DNA of 64,000 bases. It comes from Sphingobacterium sp. xlx-96 (GTDB taxonomy: Bacteria > Bacteroidota > Bacteroidia > Sphingobacteriales > Sphingobacteriaceae). Below the pieces are notes generated by a model. That model was not told where the DNA came from, searched no databases, and saw only the letters and a program-made list of their open reading frames with translations. How positions within the stretch are numbered: position 1 is the stretch's first letter; every line of letters starts with the position of its first letter. The stretch is from NCBI RefSeq assembly GCF_011007365.1, contig NZ_WFKM01000001.1:1-64000 (forward strand). Direction: 5' to 3'. The translations under genes and the position numbers were made by a program. Below, piece after piece: positions 52,711 to 60,680 of the stretch.

Positions 52711-55287
52711 ATGAAATTAAGTCAAAAACAAGCTGTATTTGAAAATGAGGTGCTTACGCGCTTTGATTTATTTAAAAGTCTATTTTTAACCTTGCCTTTT
52801 CAACGTGTAAAACATACTGGGACACTTCTTCCATTTTTTACGACACATTGTGAACAAGGTGTGGAGCGGCATGCAACTCCTGAAGAAATCATCGATAGCT
52901 TTTTTCAACAATACGAGCAATACATCCAACATGATGATCAGATAGACTTGCTGTTTAGAATCGTGCAGTATATCGAACGGCAGGTGGTCTTGTTTGATGC
53001 GATAGAGGATTCTTCTTTTCAGGCGGTGGGTAAAAGTGATGAAATCGGCGGGCTTAATTCGTTATTTAAGTTAGCGCAAAATGATATGAAGTTGAAAAAG
53101 CAACTCGTGGAGAAGTTAAAGGATTTTTCTGTACGATTAGTGCTTACGGCTCACCCCACGCAATTCTACCCAGGTCCTGTATTAGGGATAATTAATGATT
53201 TGATCGAAGCTATAAAAGCTAACGACATATCTAATATCCATTTGTTATTACAACAATTGGGAAAAACCCCCTTTATTAAACAACAACGACCTACTCCTGT
53301 AGACGAGGCTGTGAGTCTTGCTTGGTACTTAGAAAATGTCTTCTATAAAGTGACTTCAGGAATCCAATCTAAGATAGATGATGAGTTGGAAGTGCCATCA
53401 GAAGATGTTAAGCAACTTATTGAACTGGGATTTTGGCCGGGAGGGGACAGGGATGGTAATCCTAATGTAACCGTAGAGAGTACGAAGAAGGTAGCAAGTA
53501 TGCTTCGAACTATCCTATTTCGCTGTTATTACCGGGATTTCAGAAACGTTAAGAGAAGAATTACTTTCAGAGGGGTAGAGAACTATCTTGAAAATTTACA
53601 AGATATTTTTTACAGTAATAGTTTTAATCCTATAGATGACCCCAAAGACGACACATCTGAAATCCTTGATAATCTGAAGGCAATTAAAGAGGTTCTTCAT
53701 TCTTTACATAATGGTCTATTTGTTGAGTTGGTTGAGGATTTGATTCGCAAAGTAAATACGTTTGGTTGTTATTTTACGACTTTAGATATTAGACAGGATA
53801 GTTCTGTATTAAGACAGACTACGAATTACCTCGTAGAAAGGTACAGTGATGTGTTGAATATTTCTTTAGATCAAATTACCGGGGAGGAAAAGGTAAAGCA
53901 AAATGCTCTTCCATTTACAGCGAATGAACTGCAGTATTCGGACGATGCGGCGCCATTGATAAAAGATACAATAGGCGTTATCCGGCTTTTGAAGAATATA
54001 CAACGCTCTGGGGGGGAGCGAGCTGCTCAACGTTTTATTATATCAAATTGTCAGCAGGCTTCCGATATTCTTGGTTTGATGCAGTTGTTCTTATGGCAAG
54101 GTTGGCAGAAAGACACTCTTTCGATAGATTTTGTGCCCCTTTTCGAGACAGTTGATGATTTATCCCGGGCATCAGAAGTGATGCAGACATTATATACCAA
54201 TCCGATATATGCAGCTCACCTTAAACGCCGAGCAAACAAACAGACGATTATGCTGGGGTTTTCGGATAGCACTAAAGATGGAGGTTATTTAATGGCCAAT
54301 TGGTCTATCTACCATGCCAAGATCGAATTGACTGCTTTAGCTCGAGAGTACGACATCGATTTGGTTTTTTTCGATGGACGTGGCGGTCCTCCCGCTCGTG
54401 GCGGAGGCAAGACTCAGCGTTTCTACGCATCGATGGGGACAGAGATTGAGAATAAGCACATTCAGTTAACTATTCAGGGTCAGACGATCAGTAGTCAATA
54501 CGGTTCGCTAGACACGGCACAATATAATATCGAGCAACTATTACATGCAGGGTTAATATCGGAGATCCGACAAAATCAGGGCGATACCCTTACCGAGAAG
54601 CAGAAAAAGATAATTGAAGATATGGCTGAAGTAAGCCATGATAAGTTTCTATCACTACGTAATCATCCCTTGTTTTTAAAGTATTTAGAAGCATTAAGTC
54701 CGTTAAAAGTACTTGCTTCTATCAATATCAGCAGTCGACCCGTAAAGCGGACTTCGGATAGAGATCTTCGGTTAGAGGATCTGAGAGCTATTTCATTTGT
54801 AACTTCATGGAGCCAGCTTAAGCAGAATATTCCAGGTTTCTTTGGTGTGGGTACAGCCTTGCAATGGGCGGAGGAAAACAATCTGTGGTCGTATGTTCGC
54901 AACCTGTATCAGCATTCAGGATTTTTTAATACACTGATCGATAATTGCATGATGTCTATGACCAAGTCTAATTTTGCGATTACAGCCTATATGAGCGATG
55001 ACAGAACCTTTGGTGAATTCTGGCAAATTCTGCATGACGAGTATGTCAAAACAAAGGCGTATCTGTTAAAGCTAAGTAGCTCGGAAGTTCTTATGGAAAA
55101 TTATCCGGTCGAGCGTGCATCTATTTTGGAGCGGGAAAAAATAGTTTTGCCACTGTTGATTATCCAACATTATGCAATACGTAAGTTGCAAGACAGTAAT
55201 CTGTCTTCCGATCGGGAAGACGCTTATAAAAAACTGATCGGTAGGACTATTTATGGTGTTGTAAATGCCGGAAGAAATCTCGCTTAA
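52711..55287 (+). CDS. ppc: Phosphoenolpyruvate carboxylase
   Basis: 858 residues. Carboxylates PEP to oxaloacetate to refill the TCA cycle. Catalytic motifs: LTAHPTQFYPG (His, about 147), FWPGGDRDGNPNVTVE, MLGFSDSTKDGGYLMANW, and the mobile loop FFDGRGGPPARGGGKTQRF. The terminal GRTIYGVVNAGRNLA replaces the usual TxNG tail, as in other Bacteroidota PEPCs. Allosteric behaviour cannot be read. Confidence 0.94.
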   Translation: MKLSQKQAVFENEVLTRFDLFKSLFLTLPFQRVKHTGTLLPFFTTHCEQGVERHATPEEIIDSFFQQYEQYIQHDDQIDLLFRIVQYIERQVVLFDAIEDSSFQAVGKSDEIGGLNSLFKLAQNDMKLKKQLVEKLKDFSVRLVLTAHPTQFYPGPVLGIINDLIEAIKANDISNIHLLLQQLGKTPFIKQQRPTPVDEAVSLAWYLENVFYKVTSGIQSKIDDELEVPSEDVKQLIELGFWPGGDRDGNPNVTVESTKKVASMLRTILFRCYYRDFRNVKRRITFRGVENYLENLQDIFYSNSFNPIDDPKDDTSEILDNLKAIKEVLHSLHNGLFVELVEDLIRKVNTFGCYFTTLDIRQDSSVLRQTTNYLVERYSDVLNISLDQITGEEKVKQNALPFTANELQYSDDAAPLIKDTIGVIRLLKNIQRSGGERAAQRFIISNCQQASDILGLMQLFLWQGWQKDTLSIDFVPLFETVDDLSRASEVMQTLYTNPIYAAHLKRRANKQTIMLGFSDSTKDGGYLMANWSIYHAKIELTALAREYDIDLVFFDGRGGPPARGGGKTQRFYASMGTEIENKHIQLTIQGQTISSQYGSLDTAQYNIEQLLHAGLISEIRQNQGDTLTEKQKKIIEDMAEVSHDKFLSLRNHPLFLKYLEALSPLKVLASINISSRPVKRTSDRDLRLEDLRAISFVTSWSQLKQNIPGFFGVGTALQWAEENNLWSYVRNLYQHSGFFNTLIDNCMMSMTKSNFAITAYMSDDRTFGEFWQILHDEYVKTKAYLLKLSSSEVLMENYPVERASILEREKIVLPLLIIQHYAIRKLQDSNLSSDREDAYKKLIGRTIYGVVNAGRNLA

Positions 55288-55358
55288 TAGTTAATCTGAA
55301 AGTATGGCAGATTGTGATAGATATTTTATATTTTTGTATTCGAAAAAAAAGAATTAAA

Positions 55359-55901
55359 ATGAAATTAAATACTTTGTTTTTTGCCGCGGTTTGCGCTGGT
55401 ACGTTATTCAGCTCTTGTGTAGATAAAACTGCAAAAGAGAGACAATTGAAATATACGCATACTTCATTGGTAGATGGTGATGCTTTTGCTGTGTTTCAAA
55501 AGGTAGGTGAAGCTGCTCAAACAGGTGTGGTGTTGGCTGAGCAAACAGAAGCAAATGGAGATGCAGCATCAAAAGCGGTAGCTTCTAAAGTTAAAGCTTT
55601 CTATGCGCAGTTGCTTCCATCTTTAGATACAGTTGCCACAGCACTTCAGGTTGATTTTCCAATTAAAGGTATTCCTGCTACGGAGTCAATGCTTAACGAT
55701 TCTACAGCGGTAGCTTCTACTGCAAAATCGGATTATGTGCATGATGCAATTCATGAGATTGCTTTTGTAAAAGAGCAGTTTAAACGTTTAAGCCGTAATA
55801 CCAATGAAGATCTTCGTAAGTTGGGTAAGGAACAATTACATTTAGCAACGGAATTGTATACACAGATAGGTGGTAAAGAAGAAGCACACGCTGGTCACTA
55901 A
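55359..55901 (+). CDS. Helical lipoprotein, DUF4142-like
   Basis: 180 residues from the ATG of MKLNTLFF (55359); the earlier in-frame start at 55314 would add 15 residues before the signal. Lipobox GTLFSSC. Mature region is long helices (VFQKVGEAAQTGVVLAEQTEANGD; VHDAIHEIAFVKEQFKRLSRNTN) and ends EEAHAGH. The helical pattern resembles DUF4142 proteins; weak call. A -7-like box tatttttg lies at 55329. Terminator at 55929. Confidence 0.6.
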   Translation: MKLNTLFFAAVCAGTLFSSCVDKTAKERQLKYTHTSLVDGDAFAVFQKVGEAAQTGVVLAEQTEANGDAASKAVASKVKAFYAQLLPSLDTVATALQVDFPIKGIPATESMLNDSTAVASTAKSDYVHDAIHEIAFVKEQFKRLSRNTNEDLRKLGKEQLHLATELYTQIGGKEEAHAGH

Positions 55902-55928
55902 TCAAGTCAACAGCTTGTTCAAAATATG

Positions 55929-55958
55929 GGGAGATATCGATTATCTCCCTTTTTTTTT
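55929..55958 (+). terminator. Terminator after the helical lipoprotein
   Basis: gggagata pairs with tatctccc, followed by nine Ts. Confidence 0.8.
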
Positions 55959-55960
55959 CG

Positions 55961-56033
55961 GAAAGTGTCCGTATTTAATGGACATCAAGAACTTTCATCT
56001 CTGTTGGTAATTCAGTGGCATCATGAAAGTTTT
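55961..56033. repeat. Dispersed intergenic element B, short copy
   Basis: gaaagtgtccgtatttaatg, atcaagaactttcat and ggcatcatgaaagtttt match element B at 12129-12268 but without its central 60 bp. aactttcat/atgaaagtt is a 9-bp inverted pair. Confidence 0.55.
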
Positions 56034-56061
56034 TTCTTTTATTATTTGTATAATGTTAATT

Positions 56062-56094
56062 CTAACATTAACTTAATATAGTGTTAATATTAAA
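56062..56094 (+). promoter_or_regulatory. 11-bp-phased repeats upstream of the Ppx gene (Pho-box-like)
   Basis: ctaacattaac, ttaatatagtg and ttaatattaaa follow each other in 11-bp steps, ending 33 bp before the GTG start. The last unit equals the second unit upstream of susC (21761-21782), which also ends 36 bp before its start. AT-rich context lowers certainty. Confidence 0.4.
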
Positions 56095-56126
56095 CCATTA
56101 TTATTGAAATATTAAAATAAATGTAA

Positions 56127-57017
56127 GTGAGATACGCAGCTATAGATATAGGATCCAATGCAGTCCGATTGTTGATTGCAGATATTTTAGAGAAAAAAGA
56201 GGAAGTTGTTTACACCAAAAATACTTTGCTTAGGGTGCCATTACGTTTGGGGGATGACGCATTTATCGATAAACACATATCTATTACCAAGTTTCAGGAT
56301 ATGGTGAAGACTATGCGCGCATTTCGCAATTTGATGGATGTTTATAAAGTGAGTGATTATATAGCTTGTGCCACTTCGGCAATGCGTGATTCAGATAATG
56401 GGGCCGAAGTAGTTAGAGCGTGTCAAGAGGAGGGGATCGATATACAGATTATAGATGGTGGCACTGAAGCAAAAATTATTTATAACTCTTACTTGAGTAG
56501 TACGATTGATAAGACTAAGGTTTATTTGTATATCGATGTAGGAGGGGGAAGCACTGAGATTACACTTTTTGCTAACGGTGAACTCGTTGATTCCCGTTCA
56601 TTTAATTTAGGTACAATTCGGATTTTGGACAATCAGGATCAACCGGAGACTTGGGATAGTATGCGTCGGTGGGTTAAAGAGAAGACGAAAGGTCATAAAA
56701 ACATATATGGTATCGGAACAGGAGGTAATATTAACAAGCTGTCTCGTATTGCTAACGAAAAGGGAGATAAACCTATGACTTACGCCAAGTTGAAAGCAAT
56801 CTTTGATCACCTGAACTCCTATTCGCTAAAAGATCGTATTCACGAATTGGGCTTGCGATCGGATAGGGCAGATGTAATCATCCCTGCATCAGAGATCTTC
56901 CTGACTATCATGAAGGTAGGGCATTTAAAAAATATTGTGGCGCCAAGAGTGGGGCTTGTCGATGGAATAATTCAGACTTTGATTGATAAAAATTTTAAAA
57001 ATATTCCTGCAATATAA
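56127..57017 (+). CDS. Exopolyphosphatase / pppGpp phosphohydrolase (Ppx/GppA family)
   Basis: 296 residues from a GTG start; the only nearby ATG (56121) meets a stop at once. ASKHA ATPase fold: YAAIDIGSNAVRLLIAD (phosphate loop), ACATSAMRDSDNG, IDVGGGSTEITLF and GTGGNINKLSRI. The single-domain length fits the short PPX form, without the C-terminal HD domain. Acts on polyphosphate or pppGpp; which one is undecided. Confidence 0.88.
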   Translation: MRYAAIDIGSNAVRLLIADILEKKEEVVYTKNTLLRVPLRLGDDAFIDKHISITKFQDMVKTMRAFRNLMDVYKVSDYIACATSAMRDSDNGAEVVRACQEEGIDIQIIDGGTEAKIIYNSYLSSTIDKTKVYLYIDVGGGSTEITLFANGELVDSRSFNLGTIRILDNQDQPETWDSMRRWVKEKTKGHKNIYGIGTGGNINKLSRIANEKGDKPMTYAKLKAIFDHLNSYSLKDRIHELGLRSDRADVIIPASEIFLTIMKVGHLKNIVAPRVGLVDGIIQTLIDKNFKNIPAI

Positions 57018-57058
57018 CTTGTAGCTTTGAAAAAAAGCTATATTTTTGTCGTAGTAAT

Positions 57059-57142
57059 ACCCAGGTGGCGAAATTGGTAGACGCACCATCTTGAGGGGGT
57101 GGCGCTCGCAAGGGCATGGCAGTTCGAATCTGCTTCTGGGTA
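57059..57142 (+). tRNA. tRNA-Leu (anticodon GAG)
   Basis: acccagg (57059-57065) pairs with tctgggt (57135-57141); discriminator A. D-arm gcgaaattggtagacgc; anticodon stem ccatc/ggtgg with loop ttgaggg, anticodon GAG (reads CUC/CUU). A long variable arm (cgctcgcaagggca-type) and a T-arm gttcgaatc follow, as in class II tRNAs. CCA is not encoded. A terminator follows immediately. Confidence 0.93.
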
Positions 57143-57143
57143 C

Positions 57144-57177
57144 AAAAAAGGCGATTAGTTTTCTAGTCGCCTTTTTT
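57144..57177. terminator. Bidirectional terminator after tRNA-Leu
   Basis: aaaaaaggcgatta pairs with tagtcgcctttttt; it also lies just past the stop of the convergent Fe-S gene. Confidence 0.8.
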
Positions 57178-57193
57178 AGAAACCGGTATTATA

Positions 57194-57988
57194 TTATAGA
57201 TTGTTAGCCTTAGCCATAATCTCGGCGATATCCAGAACTCGTATTTCTTGCTCTTTTTCTTTTACTTTGACACCGTCACTAAGCATCGTCATGCAGAAAG
57301 GACAGGCTGCCGCCACAATACTAGCTTGAGATTCGATAACATCTTCTATACGTTCAATATTGATATCTTTATTTCCAGATTCGGGCTCTTTAAACATTTG
57401 AGCACCTCCAGCGCCACAGCATAGACCGTTGCTACGACAGCGTTTTAGTTCAACAAGGTCGGTATCTAATATTTCTAACGCTTTTCTTGGAGCTTCATAA
57501 ACCTCATTTGCACGACCTAAGTAGCACGGGTCATGGTAAGTGATGCGTTTCCCTACGAAACTATGGCCGTCAGCTGGTTTTAGTTTACCCTGTTCAATGA
57601 GTGATTGGATCAATTGTGTATGGTGGATTACCTCATAGTTCCCACCTAGATTGGGGTATTCGTTTTTTAAGGTGTTAAAACAATGGGGACACGCCGTAAC
57701 AATCTTTTTTATTTCATAACCATCGAGTACCTGTATATTCATCATGGCCTGCATCTGGAACAGAAATTCGTTTCCAGCACGTTTAGCCGGATCTCCGGTA
57801 CAACTTTCTTCGGCCCCTAGAATAGCATATTTTATGCCTACATGATGCAAGATTTTACAGATATCTTTTGTTACACGTTGTGCTCTCTCGTCAAAAGATC
57901 CAGCACAGCCTACCCAAAAAAGTATATCTGGCGTTTCACCCTTAGCAATTAATTCTGCAACAGTGGGGATGTGTAGTTTATTTTCCAT
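57194..57988 (-). CDS. CCG-domain Fe-S oxidoreductase (HdrB/GlpC/LutA-like)
   Basis: 264 residues from the ATG of MENKLHIP (57988), 11 bp after the partner's stop; the longer start at 58015 overlaps the partner. Two Cys-rich CCG motifs: ACPHCFNTLKNEYP and CCGAGGAQMF plus AACPFCMTMLSDG, as in heterodisulfide-reductase subunit B and LutA. Cys residues bind a non-cubane or 4Fe-4S cluster. Forms a unit with the next protein. Confidence 0.85.
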   Translation of the reverse strand: MENKLHIPTVAELIAKGETPDILFWVGCAGSFDERAQRVTKDICKILHHVGIKYAILGAEESCTGDPAKRAGNEFLFQMQAMMNIQVLDGYEIKKIVTACPHCFNTLKNEYPNLGGNYEVIHHTQLIQSLIEQGKLKPADGHSFVGKRITYHDPCYLGRANEVYEAPRKALEILDTDLVELKRCRSNGLCCGAGGAQMFKEPESGNKDINIERIEDVIESQASIVAAACPFCMTMLSDGVKVKEKEQEIRVLDIAEIMAKANNL

Positions 57989-57999
57989 GTTAATGATTC

Positions 58000-59292
58000 T
58001 TATTGATTGGCCCAATTAGCCCGGTCAGCTTGAGCATATTTCCAAGGAGCGCCGTTATTTTCCATATTGCTCAACATCGTATTTATACTCGTTGGAGCCT
58101 GAGATTCTTCCATAACAGCGTATTGCCTTAGACCTATAATTATTTCCAAAGGATTAATATTCACAGGGCACTGCTCTACACAGGCATTGCAGCTTGTACA
58201 AGCCCATATTTCTTCGCGGCTGATGTAGGTGTCGAGCAAGGATTTTCCGTCATCCACGAAGCTTTTATTAGCATCTATATTCTTTCCTATCTCTTCGATA
58301 CGGTCTCGGGTATCCATCATGATTTTTCGAGGAGATAGGAGCTTACCGGTGATGTTCGCTGGGCAGGCAGAGGTACAACGCCCGCATTCCGTACAGGTGT
58401 AAGCGTCCAACAGATTTTTCCATGTCAAATCCTGAGCATCTTTGATTCCAAAGCGAGATATTTCACCAGAAGGAGGAGGAAAGCTAGGATCGAGCATAGC
58501 TTTAACCTCGGCAGTTACAGCCGGCATATTTTCAAATTTACCTTTTGGTTCCAGTTTACTAAAATAGGTGTTAGGAAAGGCCAATACAATGTGAAGGTGC
58601 TTGGATATAGGGAGGTAGTTTAGAAAAACCAATACGCCGACGATGTGAAACCACCAACAAAAGCGTTCGATGAGAATCAAATTATCTATTGTTGTCGGCA
58701 ATACCGATAATAAGGCTGTACTAATGGGAAAAGCACCAACGGCGGTATAATGTGGGTGTCCTAGCAGCTGTAGCTTTTGATCCGCGGCATTCATACAAAG
58801 GAAAGCCGCCATTAATAATATTTCTGTAAGAAGTATCAGATTAGCATCGGTCTTCGGCCATTTATTTAATTCAGATTGATTCAATCTTCTTATTTTTAAG
58901 ATGTTACGTCTTAAAAAGAAGATTACACAGGAAGCGAGTACCAAAAAGGCTAATACCTCGAAACTATAAATCAAAAAATTGTAAAATCCTCCCATGAAAG
59001 AAAGAACACGATGTGTTCCAAAGATGCCGTCAATCACGATCTCCAACATCTCAATGTTAATGATACAGAATCCAACATACACAAAAAGGTGTAGTATCGC
59101 TGGAATGGGACGTTTAAACATTTTTTTCTGTCCGAAAGCAACCAGTAACATGGTCTTTATTCGCTTTCCAGGATTGTCAAAACGGTCTACCGCCTTTCCT
59201 AGTCTGATGTTTCTGTAGATCTTTGCTGCGTTTTTATAAAAGAAAAATCCAGCAGCAACAAGTAAGATTGTAAATATCAATTGACCAATCAT
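58000..59292 (-). CDS. Membrane Fe-S oxidoreductase subunit (HdrC/GlpC-like)
   Basis: 430 residues. About six N-terminal membrane helices with His residues (about 5-235, FYNFLIYSFEVLAFLVL), then a 2x[4Fe-4S] ferredoxin domain: CTECGRCTSACPANI (about 306) and CTSCNACVEQCPVNI (about 363). This layout passes electrons between the quinone pool and a soluble partner, presumably the CCG protein encoded just after it. Physiological substrate unknown; an acyl-CoA-dehydrogenase/ETF link is common in Bacteroidota. Confidence 0.82.
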   Translation of the reverse strand: MIGQLIFTILLVAAGFFFYKNAAKIYRNIRLGKAVDRFDNPGKRIKTMLLVAFGQKKMFKRPIPAILHLFVYVGFCIINIEMLEIVIDGIFGTHRVLSFMGGFYNFLIYSFEVLAFLVLASCVIFFLRRNILKIRRLNQSELNKWPKTDANLILLTEILLMAAFLCMNAADQKLQLLGHPHYTAVGAFPISTALLSVLPTTIDNLILIERFCWWFHIVGVLVFLNYLPISKHLHIVLAFPNTYFSKLEPKGKFENMPAVTAEVKAMLDPSFPPPSGEISRFGIKDAQDLTWKNLLDAYTCTECGRCTSACPANITGKLLSPRKIMMDTRDRIEEIGKNIDANKSFVDDGKSLLDTYISREEIWACTSCNACVEQCPVNINPLEIIIGLRQYAVMEESQAPTSINTMLSNMENNGAPWKYAQADRANWANQ

Positions 59293-59335
59293 AGTTTTTA
59301 TAATCAGGTTCTAAACAAATATAATTAATATCGTA

Positions 59336-59355
59336 ATATTATGCATGCATAATAT
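59336..59355. promoter_or_regulatory. Perfect 20-bp palindrome upstream of the HdrC-like gene
   Basis: atattatgcatgcataatat is exactly self-complementary and lies 43 bp upstream of the ATG at 59292, the position expected for an operator. No terminator role: no T tract on the transcribed strand. Confidence 0.45.
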
Positions 59356-59386
59356 GCATTTAGAAGGATTAAAAATTGGCGATAAT

Positions 59387-59419
59387 AAAAAAGGGGTAAA
59401 ATTTAATTTACCCCTTTTT
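59387..59419 (-). terminator. Terminator after the second OmpH gene
   Basis: aaaaaaggggtaaa pairs with tttacccctttttc around atttaa; it follows the stop at 59441 on the minus strand. Confidence 0.75.
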
Positions 59420-59440
59420 CTATTATTTTTATCTACGAGT

Positions 59441-59983
59441 CTATTTGATCCCTAGTTTGGTTTTTACATCTGCAGTAACATCTTCACCGCCTTGGTAATA
59501 TACTGCTGCTCCTGAGCCGATATCAAAGATATAGGCGAAGCCTTTTTCTTTTGCAACAGCATTGATGGCGTTCATCAATTTAGTCTGAATAGGAGCCATT
59601 AATTCTTGTTGTTTTTTACCGATGTCTTCTTGAGCGACTTTTTGCACTTCTTGAACACGTTGTTGCATTTGCTGAAACTCTTGTCCTATCGTCTGCAATT
59701 TAGTCTGCGTTTCAGTTTTGTTTGCTTCACTTTGATTTAACATGAGTGCGTTTGCCTCGTCTTCTTTTTTCTTAAGCTCAGCATACATTCCTTCCAATTC
59801 CTTTTGTTTGGTGTCTCCCAACGTTTTTAATTGCTCTTGCGCAGTTTTAAATTCTGTAGTAGCTTGAAATACCTCATCAGCATTGATATGTCCGATTTTT
59901 TGTTGTGCATTCGCTAATTGTACCCCTGCAAACAATCCTACCGCTAATACTGCTCCTTTTACTAAATTTTTCATTCTTTTCAT
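59441..59983 (-). CDS. OmpH/Skp-family periplasmic chaperone (second copy)
   Basis: 180 residues. Signal peptide ends LANAQ. KIGHINADEVFQA start, then a long coiled coil (TLGDTKQKELEGMYAELKKKEDEANALM; QEFQQMQQRVQEVQKVAQEDIGKKQQE) and a small end domain (INAVAKEKGFAYIFDIGSG). Skp holds unfolded outer-membrane proteins on their way to BamA. A paralogue lies upstream. Own -7 element at 60001. Confidence 0.9.
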   Translation of the reverse strand: MKRMKNLVKGAVLAVGLFAGVQLANAQQKIGHINADEVFQATTEFKTAQEQLKTLGDTKQKELEGMYAELKKKEDEANALMLNQSEANKTETQTKLQTIGQEFQQMQQRVQEVQKVAQEDIGKKQQELMAPIQTKLMNAINAVAKEKGFAYIFDIGSGAAVYYQGGEDVTADVKTKLGIK

Positions 59984-60000
59984 GTTAAACGCTATAATTA

Positions 60001-60008
60001 CAAATGTA
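60001..60008 (-). promoter_or_regulatory. -7 element of the second OmpH gene
   Basis: caaatgta on the plus strand is tacatttg on the minus strand, matching TAnnTTTG, 18 bp before the ATG. No good -33 box. Confidence 0.35.
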
Positions 60009-60047
60009 ATTGTTTTTATAATTCTTTATTGTTAATAAAATTAGTTT

Positions 60048-60590
60048 CTATTTTTCTTTCTCAGCCAACGATGGATCCGGTTTAAATCCAAGCTTTGTAA
60101 TTATATCGTTGCTTTTATCAAGTCTAGGACTAGCAAAAAGGAAAGTCACTTCGCTGCCTTTGTCTAAGATGAGGTCTAGTCCCTGCGTATTCGCTATATC
60201 CTGGATAGCTTTCGCTACACGTTCTTGAATGGGTTTTACAAGACGGATCCGTGTTTGAAAAAGCTCACCTTCGTAACCGAATTTTTGCTTTTGAAATTCT
60301 TTGACCTGCTTCTCTTTGTTTACGATTTCGTCTTCACGTCTTTTACGCATATCGTCATTCAACAACACCTGATCATTCTGATAAGCTTTGTAAAGGCGTT
60401 CTATTTCGCCATATTGCTTGTCTACTTCTCCTTGCCATTGAACAGATAGATCATCTAATCGCTTTTGCGCGGATACATACTCTGGAATATGTTTTAAGAT
60501 GTATTCTGAATCAACATAAGCTATGCGTTGCGCAAAGGAAGCGCTGATGCTACAAGTTATAAAAGCTAAAATTGCGAATATCTTTTTCAT
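60048..60590 (-). CDS. OmpH/Skp-family periplasmic chaperone (first copy)
   Basis: 180 residues. Signal peptide ends SASFAQ. RIAYVDSEYILKHIPEYVSAQKRLDDL, a charged coiled coil (RREDEIVNKEKQVKEFQKQKFGYEGELFQTR) and an end domain IQDIANTQGLDLILDKGSEVTF. Sits 90 bp after bamA, in the usual bamA-skp-skp order. Confidence 0.9.
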   Translation of the reverse strand: MKKIFAILAFITCSISASFAQRIAYVDSEYILKHIPEYVSAQKRLDDLSVQWQGEVDKQYGEIERLYKAYQNDQVLLNDDMRKRREDEIVNKEKQVKEFQKQKFGYEGELFQTRIRLVKPIQERVAKAIQDIANTQGLDLILDKGSEVTFLFASPRLDKSNDIITKLGFKPDPSLAEKEK

Positions 60591-60680
60591 TTGTGTATTA
60601 TTTGTTTATTTAACAATAATGATCTTTATCTATAATCTCCTTTTACTCTATGACAACAATTATACTAAAAAGTTTAAATA

